NCBI GenBank assembly: GCA_003282145.1
Contig: QBZZ01000007.1
Location: forward strand, 1 to 64,000
Reading direction: 5' to 3'
Source: SAR116 cluster bacterium AG-337-N21
GTDB taxonomy: Bacteria; Pseudomonadota; Alphaproteobacteria; Puniceispirillales; Marisalimonadaceae
DNA: 64,000 nt
This document shows, one piece after another, positions 8,035 through 17,292 of this stretch. The translations under genes were made by a program, and so were the position numbers. The notes below the pieces were generated by a model. It was given only the letters and a program-made list of their open reading frames with translations. It did not search any database and had not been told where the DNA came from. Position 1 is the first letter of the stretch. The number at the start of each line of letters is the position of its first letter.

Positions 8035-9231
8035 ATGAGTCAAGTAATTGTTATAAAAAATAGTCTAAAAATAGTTAATAATTTGTGTGACATATTAGAA
8101 AAAAGAGATATTACAGTAATTAAGGCAGGCACTGACAATTCAAAGCCTGATTTTCTTGGTATTGATTTAGTAGGTTACCAAGCAGATACAATCGTATGCT
8201 CAGGTATTTTTGAAAAAGAAATTGGTGGCTCTTCAAAATTAGTATCATTTGCTAGGCAAGCTAAATTATCGAAAATAATTATTATAGCTGATGATACTAA
8301 AATTAAGGGAATTGAAATTAAAGATGAATTAGGTGGAGCTGTTAAAAGAATTACAGTTTCGGATTATACAGACCAATATGCATTAGAACTAATTTTTAAT
8401 ACCTGTTGTCCTCATATCTCATTTTCTGCTGGAGACACAAAAACCTATGAACTTTTATCACTAGCGAGAAGAGTAGCAATTACCGATGTAACGGTTTTTA
8501 TTAATGGCCCAACTGGATCGGGGAAAGAAGTTTTAGCTAATTACCTGCACGAAAACTCTAATAGAAAAAATGAACCCTTTGTAGCTGTAAACTGTGCTGC
8601 TATCCCGGAGAATATGTTAGAGGCAATCCTATTTGGACATGAAAAGGGCGCCTTTACAGGTGCTTCAAATGCAAACAAAGGAATATTCAGGGCTGCAGAT
8701 AAAGGCACGTTACTTTTGGACGAAATTTCTGAAATGCCTTTATCTTTACAAGCAAAATTATTAAGAGTTTTACAAGAAAGAAAAGTTACACCTGTTGGTG
8801 GTCAAAGAGATATTGATGTAGATGTAAGAGTTTTGGCAACATCAAATAGAGATATGGCATATGAAGTAAATCAATCGAGGTTTAGAGAAGATTTATATTA
8901 TAGATTGAACGTATTTCCACTTCAAACTCGTAACTTATCTTCAAGGAAAGATGATATTTTACCGATTTCAATAAAAATTTTAGACAAACACAATAATGAA
9001 AGTAAAACAATGCCTTACATTACAAGTGATGCAAGAGAGTTATTACTAAGTCATAATTGGCCAGGAAATGTGAGAGAATTGGAAAACACGCTTCAAAGAG
9101 CATTGGTATTATGTAAAGACAACATTATAGATGGTAAATCTATAATGATAGATAAATCTTTATCAAATATAAGTGAAAATTCATCAGTTGATTCTTTTGC
9201 TGATCAATTAGCTTTTGCAAAAGTAACATAA
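8035..9231 (+). CDS. sigma-54 activator lacking a DNA-binding domain (FleT/FlbD-like)
   Basis: A 398-residue protein. Residues 1-125 look like a degenerate response-regulator-type domain without a clear phospho-Asp pattern. The AAA+ domain spans about 130-365: Walker A GPTGSGKE (158-165), a canonical GAFTGA loop (205-210), Walker B GTLLLDE (224-230), FREDLYYRLNVFPL (283-296) and NWPGNVRELEN (341-351). Only about 35 low-complexity residues follow and there is no Fis HTH. The stop codon is 13 bases before fliE, so no hidden frame can supply one. It should hydrolyse ATP to remodel sigma-54 polymerase but needs a partner or solution activation, as known for the HTH-less FleT of Rhodobacter sphaeroides that works with FleQ. 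It heads the fliE-J operon. Confidence 0.85.
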   Translation: MSQVIVIKNSLKIVNNLCDILEKRDITVIKAGTDNSKPDFLGIDLVGYQADTIVCSGIFEKEIGGSSKLVSFARQAKLSKIIIIADDTKIKGIEIKDELGGAVKRITVSDYTDQYALELIFNTCCPHISFSAGDTKTYELLSLARRVAITDVTVFINGPTGSGKEVLANYLHENSNRKNEPFVAVNCAAIPENMLEAILFGHEKGAFTGASNANKGIFRAADKGTLLLDEISEMPLSLQAKLLRVLQERKVTPVGGQRDIDVDVRVLATSNRDMAYEVNQSRFREDLYYRLNVFPLQTRNLSSRKDDILPISIKILDKHNNESKTMPYITSDARELLLSHNWPGNVRELENTLQRALVLCKDNIIDGKSIMIDKSLSNISENSSVDSFADQLAFAKVT

Positions 9232-9244
9232 GAGGAAATAGAGT

Positions 9245-9559
9245 ATGCAAGTTTCAAATCAAAATATTAGTAGTTCAAGTCTCCTTCGACAAAATATACT
9301 AGAAAAAGCGAATCAAGCATTTTCTGGAGGAGAAAAAGCAGAAGATTTTTCAAAAAAAATTAATGATGCCATTAATTCTGTAGCTGATAGTCAGAACAAA
9401 GCTTCAAAAATAACTAAGGATTACGAGCTCGGAAAAGAAACTGATTTAACTAAAGTTATAATGCAACAACAAATATCAAGTATAGCATTTCAAATGACCT
9501 TAAATGTTAGAAACAAGGTTTTGAGTTCTTACAAAGATATAATGAATATGCCCGTTTAA
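9245..9559 (+). CDS. fliE: flagellar hook-basal body complex protein FliE
   Basis: A 104-residue protein of normal FliE length. The C-terminal half, with VIMQQQISSIAFQMTLNVRN followed by a conserved Lys-Tyr-type ending (SSYKDIMNMPV), matches the FliE family. FliE joins the MS ring to the proximal rod and is needed for rod export. It begins 13 bases after the FleT-like activator and is followed by fliF, the usual order. No signal peptide, as expected for a protein exported by the flagellar type III system. Confidence 0.88.
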   Translation: MQVSNQNISSSSLLRQNILEKANQAFSGGEKAEDFSKKINDAINSVADSQNKASKITKDYELGKETDLTKVIMQQQISSIAFQMTLNVRNKVLSSYKDIMNMPV

Positions 9560-9582
9560 ATTAATTTTATTAGGAAAAGAAA

Positions 9583-11298
9583 ATGGCAGAAGCAACAACT
9601 GGAAGTAATTTAACTGGAATGAAACAAGGCACAGGTATTGTGAGCAGAATTTCATCATCTATTTCAAATGTTAAAAAGATGACAGCTGATCCTGCAGTTC
9701 AAAAATCAATACCGTTGATATTTGGAGTAATTGTTGCTTTCATAGGATTAATAGTTTTCTTTACAATGCAAAAATCAGATATGACAACGTTGTTTGCGTC
9801 ACTTCCAGAAAGTGAAAAAGCAAATGTAATTCAAACATTGAAACAAAACGGAGTTGATGTTTCCTTAAATCCGTCAACTGGAGAGGTTATAGTACCAGTC
9901 AAGGATTATCATGAATCTAGAATGCTACTAGCAGGTGAAGGACTACCTTCATCTGTGCCAGATGGTTATGATACTTTAGGTGACATGCCAATGGGTACTA
10001 GTAGGTCGGTAGAGGCAATTAAAATAAAGCAATCTTTGGAAGCAGAATTGGCAAGATCTATAAACCATATTTCTGGCATAAGTTCAGCAAGAGTCCATTT
10101 GGCTATACCTGAAAAAACTGTTTTTGCTAGAGAAATTGCTTTACCCTCAGCCTCAGTATTTGTGAAATTATCCAATGGAAGATCGTTGGGAAGACAACAA
10201 GTACAATCAATAGTACATTTAGTTTCCTCTTCTGTCCCTAATTTACCCTCAGAAAAAATAACTGTTGTAGATCAATTTGGTGAACTTTTATCTAAGCCAT
10301 CTAACGACGTTGGTACATCTTCATCAAATGAACAAATGTCTCAGACAATGAGATTAGGCGAGATATATAGATCAAGAATTATTTCATTATTAACACCAAT
10401 TGTAGGTGCAGGAAATTTAAAGGCCGAAATTAATGTAGATATGAATTTTACTAAAAGAGAGATAACAGAAGAATCTGTAGACCCCAAAGGAAATGCTCTT
10501 AGAAGTGAACAAACTTCATTAGATGAAAGTGCCAATCCAGAAGCAAGAGGAATTCCAGGTGCACTGTCTAACGCCCCTCCTTTAGCACCTGATCTAAAAA
10601 CAAAAGTCCCCGAAGCTAAAGACGCAGGTGGAACTTTAAAACAAAGAAGTCAAACATCAGTTAAAAATTACGAAGTAAGTAGAAAAATAGAGACCACAAC
10701 AGCTCAATATGGAGAAATTAAGAAAATTAAAGCTGCCGTTATAATAAGAGAAAAGAAAATAGTATCACCAGAAGGATTGGTATCTTATGAAAAACTTAGT
10801 GACGAAAAGTTACTAGAAATTCAATCGCTAGTTAAAGAAGCCCTTGGTTATGACGAAGTTAGAGGTGATAGTGTAACGGTAAAAAGTAGTCCGTTTGTAG
10901 ATATACTTGAAGAAGATGTCGTTCCTTGGTATGAAAATGAGTCAATAAAAGAACTTGCGCAACAATTAGCAACTGTTTTAATTTTAGCAATAGTAATATT
11001 TGGAGCACTTCATCCTCTCTTGAAAAGGGTACTTGTTCCAGCTGGATATACATCTGGACCAGGAGTGATAGTTGGAGACGACATTGATGACGATGACGAA
11101 AAAATTGAGGTTCAAGAAGGTGAGTCACTTGAGGATATAAAGGCTAAATTAAAACCTAAAAAGTCTGCTATTTCTGCTGAAATGCTAGATACTGCTAATA
11201 CATACGACGATAAAGTTGCTGTAATTAGAATGATTGTTGGAGATGAGGCAGGTCGTGTTTCGAGTGTTTTCAAAGGCATGATGGAAAGAGATTCTTAG
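9583..11298 (+). CDS. fliF: flagellar MS-ring protein FliF
   Basis: A 571-residue protein with a transmembrane helix at about 43-62, then the YscJ/FliF periplasmic ring-building motifs (TTLFASLPESEKANVIQTLK; SLEAELARSINHISGISSAR) and the FliF C domain. A second transmembrane helix lies at about 463-485 (LATVLILAIVIFGALHPLL). The cytosolic tail (about 500-571) should bind FliG, the next gene. FliF forms the MS ring in the inner membrane around the export gate. Length and order of parts are normal for the family. The ribosome-binding site AGGAAAAG lies just before the ATG. Confidence 0.95.
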   Translation: MAEATTGSNLTGMKQGTGIVSRISSSISNVKKMTADPAVQKSIPLIFGVIVAFIGLIVFFTMQKSDMTTLFASLPESEKANVIQTLKQNGVDVSLNPSTGEVIVPVKDYHESRMLLAGEGLPSSVPDGYDTLGDMPMGTSRSVEAIKIKQSLEAELARSINHISGISSARVHLAIPEKTVFAREIALPSASVFVKLSNGRSLGRQQVQSIVHLVSSSVPNLPSEKITVVDQFGELLSKPSNDVGTSSSNEQMSQTMRLGEIYRSRIISLLTPIVGAGNLKAEINVDMNFTKREITEESVDPKGNALRSEQTSLDESANPEARGIPGALSNAPPLAPDLKTKVPEAKDAGGTLKQRSQTSVKNYEVSRKIETTTAQYGEIKKIKAAVIIREKKIVSPEGLVSYEKLSDEKLLEIQSLVKEALGYDEVRGDSVTVKSSPFVDILEEDVVPWYENESIKELAQQLATVLILAIVIFGALHPLLKRVLVPAGYTSGPGVIVGDDIDDDDEKIEVQEGESLEDIKAKLKPKKSAISAEMLDTANTYDDKVAVIRMIVGDEAGRVSSVFKGMMERDS

Positions 11299-11340
11299 AT
11301 TAAGTTAAGTGAGATTAAGTTAAGAAAGTAGGGTATTAAA

Positions 11341-12378
11341 ATGGCGGAAGCAGCAAAAAAACCTAATGCAAATGAAGTTTATCAAGGTTTAACAGGCACA
11401 CAAAAATGCGCAATTTTGATGATGTTAATTGGTGAAGATGAAGCTGCAGAGATAATGGCAAATTTATCTCCTAAAGAAGTACAAGTCCTGGGATCTGCAA
11501 TGTATTCTGTACAGGGTTTAGGACAAGATACTGTTAACTTAGTCTTAGATGAATTTCTAGCAATTATTAAAGCTCAAACAAGCTTGGGTATTTCTGGGGG
11601 TAGTTACATCAAAAATGTATTAACTAAATCTTTGGGAGATGATAAGGCTCAAACTGTTTTGGGTAAAATCACACCATCAGACAGTAATAAAGCTATTGAG
11701 ATTTTAGATTGGCTTGATGCAAGATCTATTGCTGACTTAATTATTGACGAACACCCTCAGATTGTTGCACTAATTATTTCTTACTTAGAGCCTACGACTG
11801 CGTCAGATGTTCTAAACTTTATGCCTGAAGAACGTCAATCTGATTATATAAGAAGAATAGCAACATTAGAAACAGTTCAACCAGAAGCATTAAAAGAATT
11901 AGATAGGGTGATGCAAAAAGTGTTCTCTTCAAATGCTAGTTTGCGAGCTAGTAAAGTTGGAGGTGTACCTGCAGCAGCCAAGATAATGAACTTTTTGAGT
12001 GGTGATAATGAAGCAAAAATTATGAAAGAAATCCTGAAAGAAGATAAACAGTTAATGTTATCAATTCAAGATAGTATGTTTGTCTTTGAAACATTATTAT
12101 TATCTGATGATAAATCTCTTCAAACTCTACTTCGAGCAGTTGAAGATGACTTGATAATTCTTGCTCTTAAAGGCGCGGATGACGAATTAAAAACAAAATT
12201 ATTTGGATGCATGTCTCAACGTGCAGCGGCAAATATTCAAGACGAAATGGAAGCTCTTGGTCCAGTAAGACTTACTGAAGTACAAGAGGCTCAAAAGCAA
12301 ATAATTGCTGTGGCACGACGAATGTCTGATGAAGGATCGATAGTACTGGCAGGACGTGGTGGCGATGATTATGTATAA
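11341..12378 (+). CDS. fliG: flagellar motor switch protein FliG
   Basis: A 345-residue protein with N, middle and C domains in order. The middle domain carries the EHPQ motif in IIDEHPQIVALIISYLEP (about residue 138), which binds FliM. The C-terminal domain has the charged torque helix region (RAVEDDLIILALKGADDELK; GPVRLTEVQEAQKQIIAVAR) that interacts with MotA. It links the MS ring (FliF, upstream) to FliM and the stator. Length and motifs are normal. Follows fliF by 42 bases in the same operon. Confidence 0.95.
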   Translation: MAEAAKKPNANEVYQGLTGTQKCAILMMLIGEDEAAEIMANLSPKEVQVLGSAMYSVQGLGQDTVNLVLDEFLAIIKAQTSLGISGGSYIKNVLTKSLGDDKAQTVLGKITPSDSNKAIEILDWLDARSIADLIIDEHPQIVALIISYLEPTTASDVLNFMPEERQSDYIRRIATLETVQPEALKELDRVMQKVFSSNASLRASKVGGVPAAAKIMNFLSGDNEAKIMKEILKEDKQLMLSIQDSMFVFETLLLSDDKSLQTLLRAVEDDLIILALKGADDELKTKLFGCMSQRAAANIQDEMEALGPVRLTEVQEAQKQIIAVARRMSDEGSIVLAGRGGDDYV

Positions 12379-12392
12379 ATCGAGATAATATA

Positions 12393-13439
12393 ATGACTTT
12401 AAACGTAAAATTTGATCAAGAAAAACATGATCATAATAACATTATACCCTTAGGTAATGATGAGATTAAATCTATTTTAAAGACTCAATCTGAAGCAGTT
12501 TTTGAAGATAAAAATATTACTAACAATTCTAATTTTGTTAAAAAATCTCTAATAGACATTGCTATGGATTTTGAAACTAAAGAAAGTAAAAAAGAAAAGT
12601 CAGAAAATAATGAAAACATTAAAAAAAATATCACTGAAACTGAAAAAAATGAGAATATAGAAGAAAAATCAAATGAGGATATTGACCAAACAGATAATAC
12701 TGATCAAGAAACCACCTCTAATGAAATAGATGAACCAGAAAGGCTATCAGACCAATCTTTAGGTGAACCTGAATTGGTTGATCAAAATAATGATGGAATA
12801 CATACAACCTCAGATGAATTAAATACTGAAAATTATCAATTAGAGAATATGACTGATGCAAATACAGAAATTGAAAATTTTAATAGTCAAATTAAAGATC
12901 AGATTGATGAAAATGAAATAATTTCAGAAACTGATGATAAGATTGACGAGACACAGCAAGCACTTGAATCAGTTAGGGATGCAGTCTCTCAATCATTAAA
13001 TAAAAGCGACAACGAAAACGAAAATAATTCAAATGAAAATAAAGATATCTCTAATGAAGTTTCTGAAAATATTTCAAAGGATTTTGACCAATTCAAAAAT
13101 ATATTTTCATCCTTATCAAACTTAGGTGAGAAAGCCATATTTGAAGCATTAAAAATTAAAATTATTGATATCGCATATGAACTAGCAGGTTACCAAATAG
13201 ATAAGATGCCAGAAAAATATGAAAAAAAAATCAGGTCTCTTATTAAGAATATTAACTGTTTTGAAGATAAAATGAAAATTGAAGTAAACGATAAGGATTA
13301 TGATGCACTTTCAAAAATTGAAAATCTTTTTGATAGTCAAGATAAATCAATATTTGCTCCCAACCAAGATCTTTCTAGAGGAGATGTTATTTTAAACTGT
13401 GACGGAATGCATTATTCAGAAAAAAGTAATAAGACCTAA
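12393..13439 (+). CDS. fliH: FliH-like flagellar export ATPase regulator
   Basis: A 348-residue protein lying between fliG and fliI, the place of fliH. The first 220 residues are a highly charged, Asn/Glu/Asp/Lys-rich low-complexity stretch. The last 110 resemble the FliH/HrpE fold: KAIFEALKIKIIDIAYELAG, then MKIEVNDKDYDAL (the VxVxPxD-like segment) and the closing DLSRGDVILNCDGMHY. FliH binds and restrains the FliI ATPase and docks it to the C-ring. The protein is longer than usual FliH because of the acidic N-terminal region. Assignment rests on position plus the weak C-terminal match. Confidence 0.75.
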   Translation: MTLNVKFDQEKHDHNNIIPLGNDEIKSILKTQSEAVFEDKNITNNSNFVKKSLIDIAMDFETKESKKEKSENNENIKKNITETEKNENIEEKSNEDIDQTDNTDQETTSNEIDEPERLSDQSLGEPELVDQNNDGIHTTSDELNTENYQLENMTDANTEIENFNSQIKDQIDENEIISETDDKIDETQQALESVRDAVSQSLNKSDNENENNSNENKDISNEVSENISKDFDQFKNIFSSLSNLGEKAIFEALKIKIIDIAYELAGYQIDKMPEKYEKKIRSLIKNINCFEDKMKIEVNDKDYDALSKIENLFDSQDKSIFAPNQDLSRGDVILNCDGMHYSEKSNKT

Positions 13440-13465
13440 TAAGCTAAAAACACTGGACATGTTTA

Positions 13466-14785
13466 ATGAACTTTGAAGCTAAATTAATACATAATATTTC
13501 TCAGATTAGAAGACCAAAGTCTATTATAAGTTCTGGTAGAGTAAATCGATTTGATGGAAATGTTATTTATTGTGATCCTTTTCCAGCTCCTATTGGAAGT
13601 TTATGTCTTGTAAAAGATCAAATTGGAAAACAAGTTTTAGCAGAAGTCATCCGATTTGATCAAAATCATAATATGTTGGCAATTTTGGAGCCTAGTGCTC
13701 ATATTGTAGCTGGTTGTGAAGTTTTTTTACATGATGATGGAAGATATATAGATGTTGATGAGACATTATTAGGTAGAGTAACGGATGCGTTCGGTAAACC
13801 ACTTGATGAAAAACCATTAGATAAAATTTATAATAAGTGGCCATTAATGGGTAAAGTAATGAACCCTTTAAAAAGAAGTTTAATTAAAAAACCGCTGGAT
13901 GTAGGAGTTAGGGTTATCAATGCCTTATTAACAGTTGGTCAAGGTCAAAGATTAGGAATTATTGCTGGTTCAGGTGTTGGAAAATCAGTTTTGCTAGGAA
14001 TGATGAGTAAATATACTGAAGCTGATGTTGTTGTTATTGCATTAATCGGAGAAAGAGCTAGAGAAGTTGGTGCAATGGTTAATGAATTATTTAAAGATGA
14101 AGCTTCTAAAAAAATAACAGTGGTAGCTGTTCCTGCTGATAGATCCCCATTAATGAGAATTAGAGCTGCAAATAGAGCAACGGCAATAGCTGAATATTTT
14201 AGAGATCAAAATAAAAATGTTTTACTTATCATGGATAGTCTGACAAGGATTGCGCATGCTAAAAGGGAAATTGGTTTATCATTAGGAGAAACAGCTACTT
14301 CAAAAGGTTACCCAGCTTCTGTTATCTCAATGATACCTAATTTGATAGAAAGGACAGGGACGAGTGATAAAGGTCAAGGAAGTATCACATCATTTTATAC
14401 AATTTTGGCTGATGGTGATGATAATAATGATCCAGTTGTTGATACCGCAAGAGCTATACTTGACGGTCATATTGTCTTAAGTAGGCTAAACGCTCAGATG
14501 GGCATCTACCCTGCTGTAGATATCTCTCATTCGATAAGTAGGGTAATGGATGATTTGATTTCAGCAGACCATCTTGAAGCTTCAAAACTATTTAGAAAAC
14601 ACATAAGTAATTATATTGAGAATAAAGATTTATTATTAATGGGAGGTTATACCCAAGGGCAAGATAAAGATCTTGATGACGCTATTAGCATGTGGCCAAA
14701 ATTAATAGAATTTATATCTCAAACTAGTACCAAAAAAGCAAGTTATGATAGTGCTAAAACTGAATTATTAAAGTTATATCAGTAG
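13466..14785 (+). CDS. fliI: flagellum-specific ATPase FliI
   Basis: A 439-residue member of the F1-ATPase beta/type III export ATPase family. The P-loop is AGSGVGKS (167-174), and the Walker B Asp lies in NVLLIMDSLTRIAHAKREI. The VALIGERAREVGAM and GETATSKGYPASVISMIPNL segments are family hallmarks. It powers unfolding and delivery of export substrates to the FlhA/FlhB gate. It is preceded by fliH and followed by fliJ. Length is normal for FliI and no key residue is missing. Confidence 0.96.
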   Translation: MNFEAKLIHNISQIRRPKSIISSGRVNRFDGNVIYCDPFPAPIGSLCLVKDQIGKQVLAEVIRFDQNHNMLAILEPSAHIVAGCEVFLHDDGRYIDVDETLLGRVTDAFGKPLDEKPLDKIYNKWPLMGKVMNPLKRSLIKKPLDVGVRVINALLTVGQGQRLGIIAGSGVGKSVLLGMMSKYTEADVVVIALIGERAREVGAMVNELFKDEASKKITVVAVPADRSPLMRIRAANRATAIAEYFRDQNKNVLLIMDSLTRIAHAKREIGLSLGETATSKGYPASVISMIPNLIERTGTSDKGQGSITSFYTILADGDDNNDPVVDTARAILDGHIVLSRLNAQMGIYPAVDISHSISRVMDDLISADHLEASKLFRKHISNYIENKDLLLMGGYTQGQDKDLDDAISMWPKLIEFISQTSTKKASYDSAKTELLKLYQ

Positions 14786-14794
14786 GATATATAA

Positions 14795-15187
14795 TTGGAA
14801 AAAAAAATTAAAAGATTTCAGAGACTTGCAACTCTTAGAAAAAGAGATATTTCAAAGGAAATTACAAACTCAAATTTATTGGAAAATGAAATTACTAAAA
14901 ATAAAAACCTCATTGATCAAATCAATACAATTATGGATAGCAGTAAAGATCAGCCCTCAAAAAAAATAATTAGCTCAGGTTATTTTAAGAATAATGCTCA
15001 ACTTTTGAATACGCTCCAAAGTCAAAAAAATATAGCCACCAACAGAAATAAATATTTACTAAATGAAAAACAAATCACACAAAAGAAAATTTTAATAAAT
15101 AATTTAAAAAAAAATAAAGTTGAAGAAAAAACTTTAGAGTATCAAAAATCTTTTGTTAGAGAATTAGAAAAAAGGAATAATAAATAG
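14795..15187 (+). CDS. fliJ: FliJ-like flagellar export coiled-coil protein
   Basis: A 130-residue, strongly basic, almost entirely helical coiled-coil protein directly after fliI. The size, MEKKIKRFQRLATLRKRDIS opening and position match FliJ, the stalk-like chaperone that fits into the FliI ring and contacts FlhA. The start is a TTG with AGGA seven bases upstream; no ATG is available in a better place. FliJ sequences are poorly conserved, so the call rests mainly on position and coiled-coil character. Confidence 0.7.
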   Translation: MEKKIKRFQRLATLRKRDISKEITNSNLLENEITKNKNLIDQINTIMDSSKDQPSKKIISSGYFKNNAQLLNTLQSQKNIATNRNKYLLNEKQITQKKILINNLKKNKVEEKTLEYQKSFVRELEKRNNK

Positions 15188-15220
15188 AGTTTGATCCTTA
15201 AAGAAATATATTTTTATTTA

Positions 15221-15236
15221 TGGCACTGTATTTGCA
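15221..15236 (+). promoter_or_regulatory. sigma-54 promoter upstream of fliK
   Basis: The site TGGCACTGTATTTGCA has GG (15222-15223) and GC (15234-15235) with the exact 10-base gap and near-perfect flanks. Its expected start point near 15247 rules out translation of fliK from the long upstream frame beginning at 15191 and favours the ATG at 15263. Confidence 0.87.
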
Positions 15237-15262
15237 GAAATCTTAAAAATATGGAATTTAAG

Positions 15263-16645
15263 ATGAATATTAATAGTGATGTAAATAAAAATATCGATTT
15301 ATTATCTGGTCTCAAAAGTGAGGAGCAAAATACATCTATATTAAATACCTTATTCTCCATAAATAATGAAAATGATGCACCATCAGAATTAATTAATGAA
15401 GAAGAATTTGTTTTTAAAGAAGATGAAGTTGATACTATAAATTATCTATCAAACTTAATACCTAATTTTCAAAACGAAAATAAAAACTTATTAGATTTAA
15501 AAAAAATTAAAAATCAAATTCAAATAGATGTAAACATTAGTCCTAAATTAAAAGAAAATATATTAAATTTTTTAAGTGAAGAAAATTTTGGCTTGAAAGA
15601 CTTTAATGTAAATATTTTAAATAAAAATAATGTTAATAATAAAAAATCTTTTGATTATATGGATGGTTTAAAACCAAATATTAATCAAAAACACCAGTCA
15701 AATAATCTTGTAAAGAATGAAAGTAAATCAATTAATGTTGTAAAAAATGAAAGCAAAATTAACATTAGGGGAAATAATCCTCTAAATAAGGATAATATAA
15801 ACATATCAAAAACTTTTGAAAATATTTATTCTGAAAATAAAAATATTAATAAAGTTGAAAATGTTAAAAAAGAAATCACAAACTTTGTTAAAAAAATTAA
15901 GAAAAATAATCACCCAAATAAAATCTACCAATTACCTCAATCCAATTCATTAAAATATAAAAAATTAAATGAGATAACTTCACATATTGATCAAAAAACA
16001 GTTGATAATAAGAATTTTCCCTTAATAAATAACCAAATAAGTGAAGCCTCTAACAATAATAAGCCTAATATAAACAAGTTAAATAATAATCAAATTTTAA
16101 ACGTTCAACATACAATACAAGCCAATAACACTGGTAGTAATTTTTCTCAACAAAATGACTCTTCATTTTCAAACAGTAGTTACAATTCTGTTCTAGAAAA
16201 CTTTATTGATAATTTAGATTTAACACAAAAGGGTTGGACATCTAAACTTACGTCTAGAATAGAAAAAGCTATTCAAAATGGCGGAGAGGAAATCGAATTT
16301 AATCTCAAACCTAAAAATCTTGGTTTCTTAAAGGTATCAGTTAATTTAAAAAATGGCGTTGCTAATGTTAAAATTGTTACTGAAAATAGTTTTGTTACTA
16401 GTGCTTTTAATCAAAATGAAAATTACCTTCAAAAACTTTTTAACGAGCAGGGTATAAATTTAGACTTTCTAGCACAAAATGAAGATAAAAAATTTAGTTC
16501 TAGAAATAATTCGAACCAAAATTCACAAAATAATGATAAAAAAAATTCTACACAATCTGACATTAATATAAAAAATAATGAAGATGAGAGTGATATCATA
16601 GCTAAAAACAATTCATCTAGACATATGATAAACGTGATTGCATAA
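15263..16645 (+). CDS. fliK: FliK-like flagellar hook-length control protein
   Basis: A 460-residue protein. Most of it is Asn/Lys/Ile-rich low-complexity sequence, as expected for a poorly conserved molecular ruler. Near the C-terminus (about residues 355-415) there is a Flg_hook domain: GEEIEFNLKPKNLGFLKVSV, then NVKIVTENSFVTSAF and LFNEQGINLDFL. FliK measures hook length and switches FlhB substrate specificity. The ATG at 15263 is chosen because GGA lies at proper distance and a sigma-54 promoter at 15221-15236 overlaps the longer frame. An ATG at 15251 would leave only about four bases of leader. Confidence 0.82.
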   Translation: MNINSDVNKNIDLLSGLKSEEQNTSILNTLFSINNENDAPSELINEEEFVFKEDEVDTINYLSNLIPNFQNENKNLLDLKKIKNQIQIDVNISPKLKENILNFLSEENFGLKDFNVNILNKNNVNNKKSFDYMDGLKPNINQKHQSNNLVKNESKSINVVKNESKINIRGNNPLNKDNINISKTFENIYSENKNINKVENVKKEITNFVKKIKKNNHPNKIYQLPQSNSLKYKKLNEITSHIDQKTVDNKNFPLINNQISEASNNNKPNINKLNNNQILNVQHTIQANNTGSNFSQQNDSSFSNSSYNSVLENFIDNLDLTQKGWTSKLTSRIEKAIQNGGEEIEFNLKPKNLGFLKVSVNLKNGVANVKIVTENSFVTSAFNQNENYLQKLFNEQGINLDFLAQNEDKKFSSRNNSNQNSQNNDKKNSTQSDINIKNNEDESDIIAKNNSSRHMINVIA

Positions 16646-16672
16646 TATCAACAATATAGTAGTGAGAGAAAA

Positions 16673-17275
16673 ATGGCAGAAGAAGTTCAAGAAGAACCAA
16701 AAAAGAGCAATTTATTAAAAATAATTATTTTTGTAATTGCAGGTCTATTACTGATAGTAGTTGGGCTAGGTATTGGTTACATGATTTTTGGTGGTGAGCC
16801 AGAGCCGGATCCTTCTGCAGAAGTAAATCAAATCATTGAAGGTAAAGAAGCTGAAAAAAAAGAAAAAGAAAAAACTGAAAATAACGAAGAAGGTGAAGAA
16901 GTTGGGGAAGATGGAATTATAAAGAAGAATGTCAAAGCAATCCCAGAAGTTGATAGCTATGAAACAACATATTTTGAATTTCCTGGAGATTTTACTACAA
17001 ATTTAAAGGGTAGTAGAAAGTTTTTACAAGTTAGTGTAGGAGTTTCTACTCAATATGATGAAAAGGTCATGGAAGTTGTAGACTCTCACCAGTTAGCACT
17101 TCGTTCGGAAATATTGTCGACTATAAGTGATTTTACAGAAGAAGATATTTCTGGAAGTGACGGAAAGAAAAAACTTTCAGAAAGGCTAATGGTTGTTCTC
17201 AATAAGAAGTTAGAAACACTTAATGAGTTTCCCGGTATAGAAGATGTGTATTTTACTGCTTTCATATTACAATAG
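16673..17275 (+). CDS. fliL: flagellar basal body-associated protein FliL
   Basis: A 200-residue protein with one transmembrane helix (about 17-40, IIIFVIAGLLLIVVGLGIGY), a charged linker rich in Glu/Lys, and the FliL domain from about residue 95 (YFEFPGDFTTNLKGSRKFLQ; SHQLALRSEILSTISDF). It is an inner-membrane protein with a periplasmic domain that supports the stator around the motor. It precedes fliM as in most alphaproteobacteria. Nothing unusual in length. Confidence 0.9.
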   Translation: MAEEVQEEPKKSNLLKIIIFVIAGLLLIVVGLGIGYMIFGGEPEPDPSAEVNQIIEGKEAEKKEKEKTENNEEGEEVGEDGIIKKNVKAIPEVDSYETTYFEFPGDFTTNLKGSRKFLQVSVGVSTQYDEKVMEVVDSHQLALRSEILSTISDFTEEDISGSDGKKKLSERLMVVLNKKLETLNEFPGIEDVYFTAFILQ

Positions 17276-17292
17276 AATAGGTTTGTAGAATT

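Noticed and set aside
9966-11128. Several antisense ORFs of 64-89 codons within fliF
   Set aside because: fliF is continuous and conserved over this stretch; these frames have no supporting features.
13664-13677. GG-N10-GC pattern resembling a sigma-54 promoter inside fliI
   Set aside because: The -12 region reads GAGC rather than TTGC, it lies inside a conserved coding region and no gene start follows.
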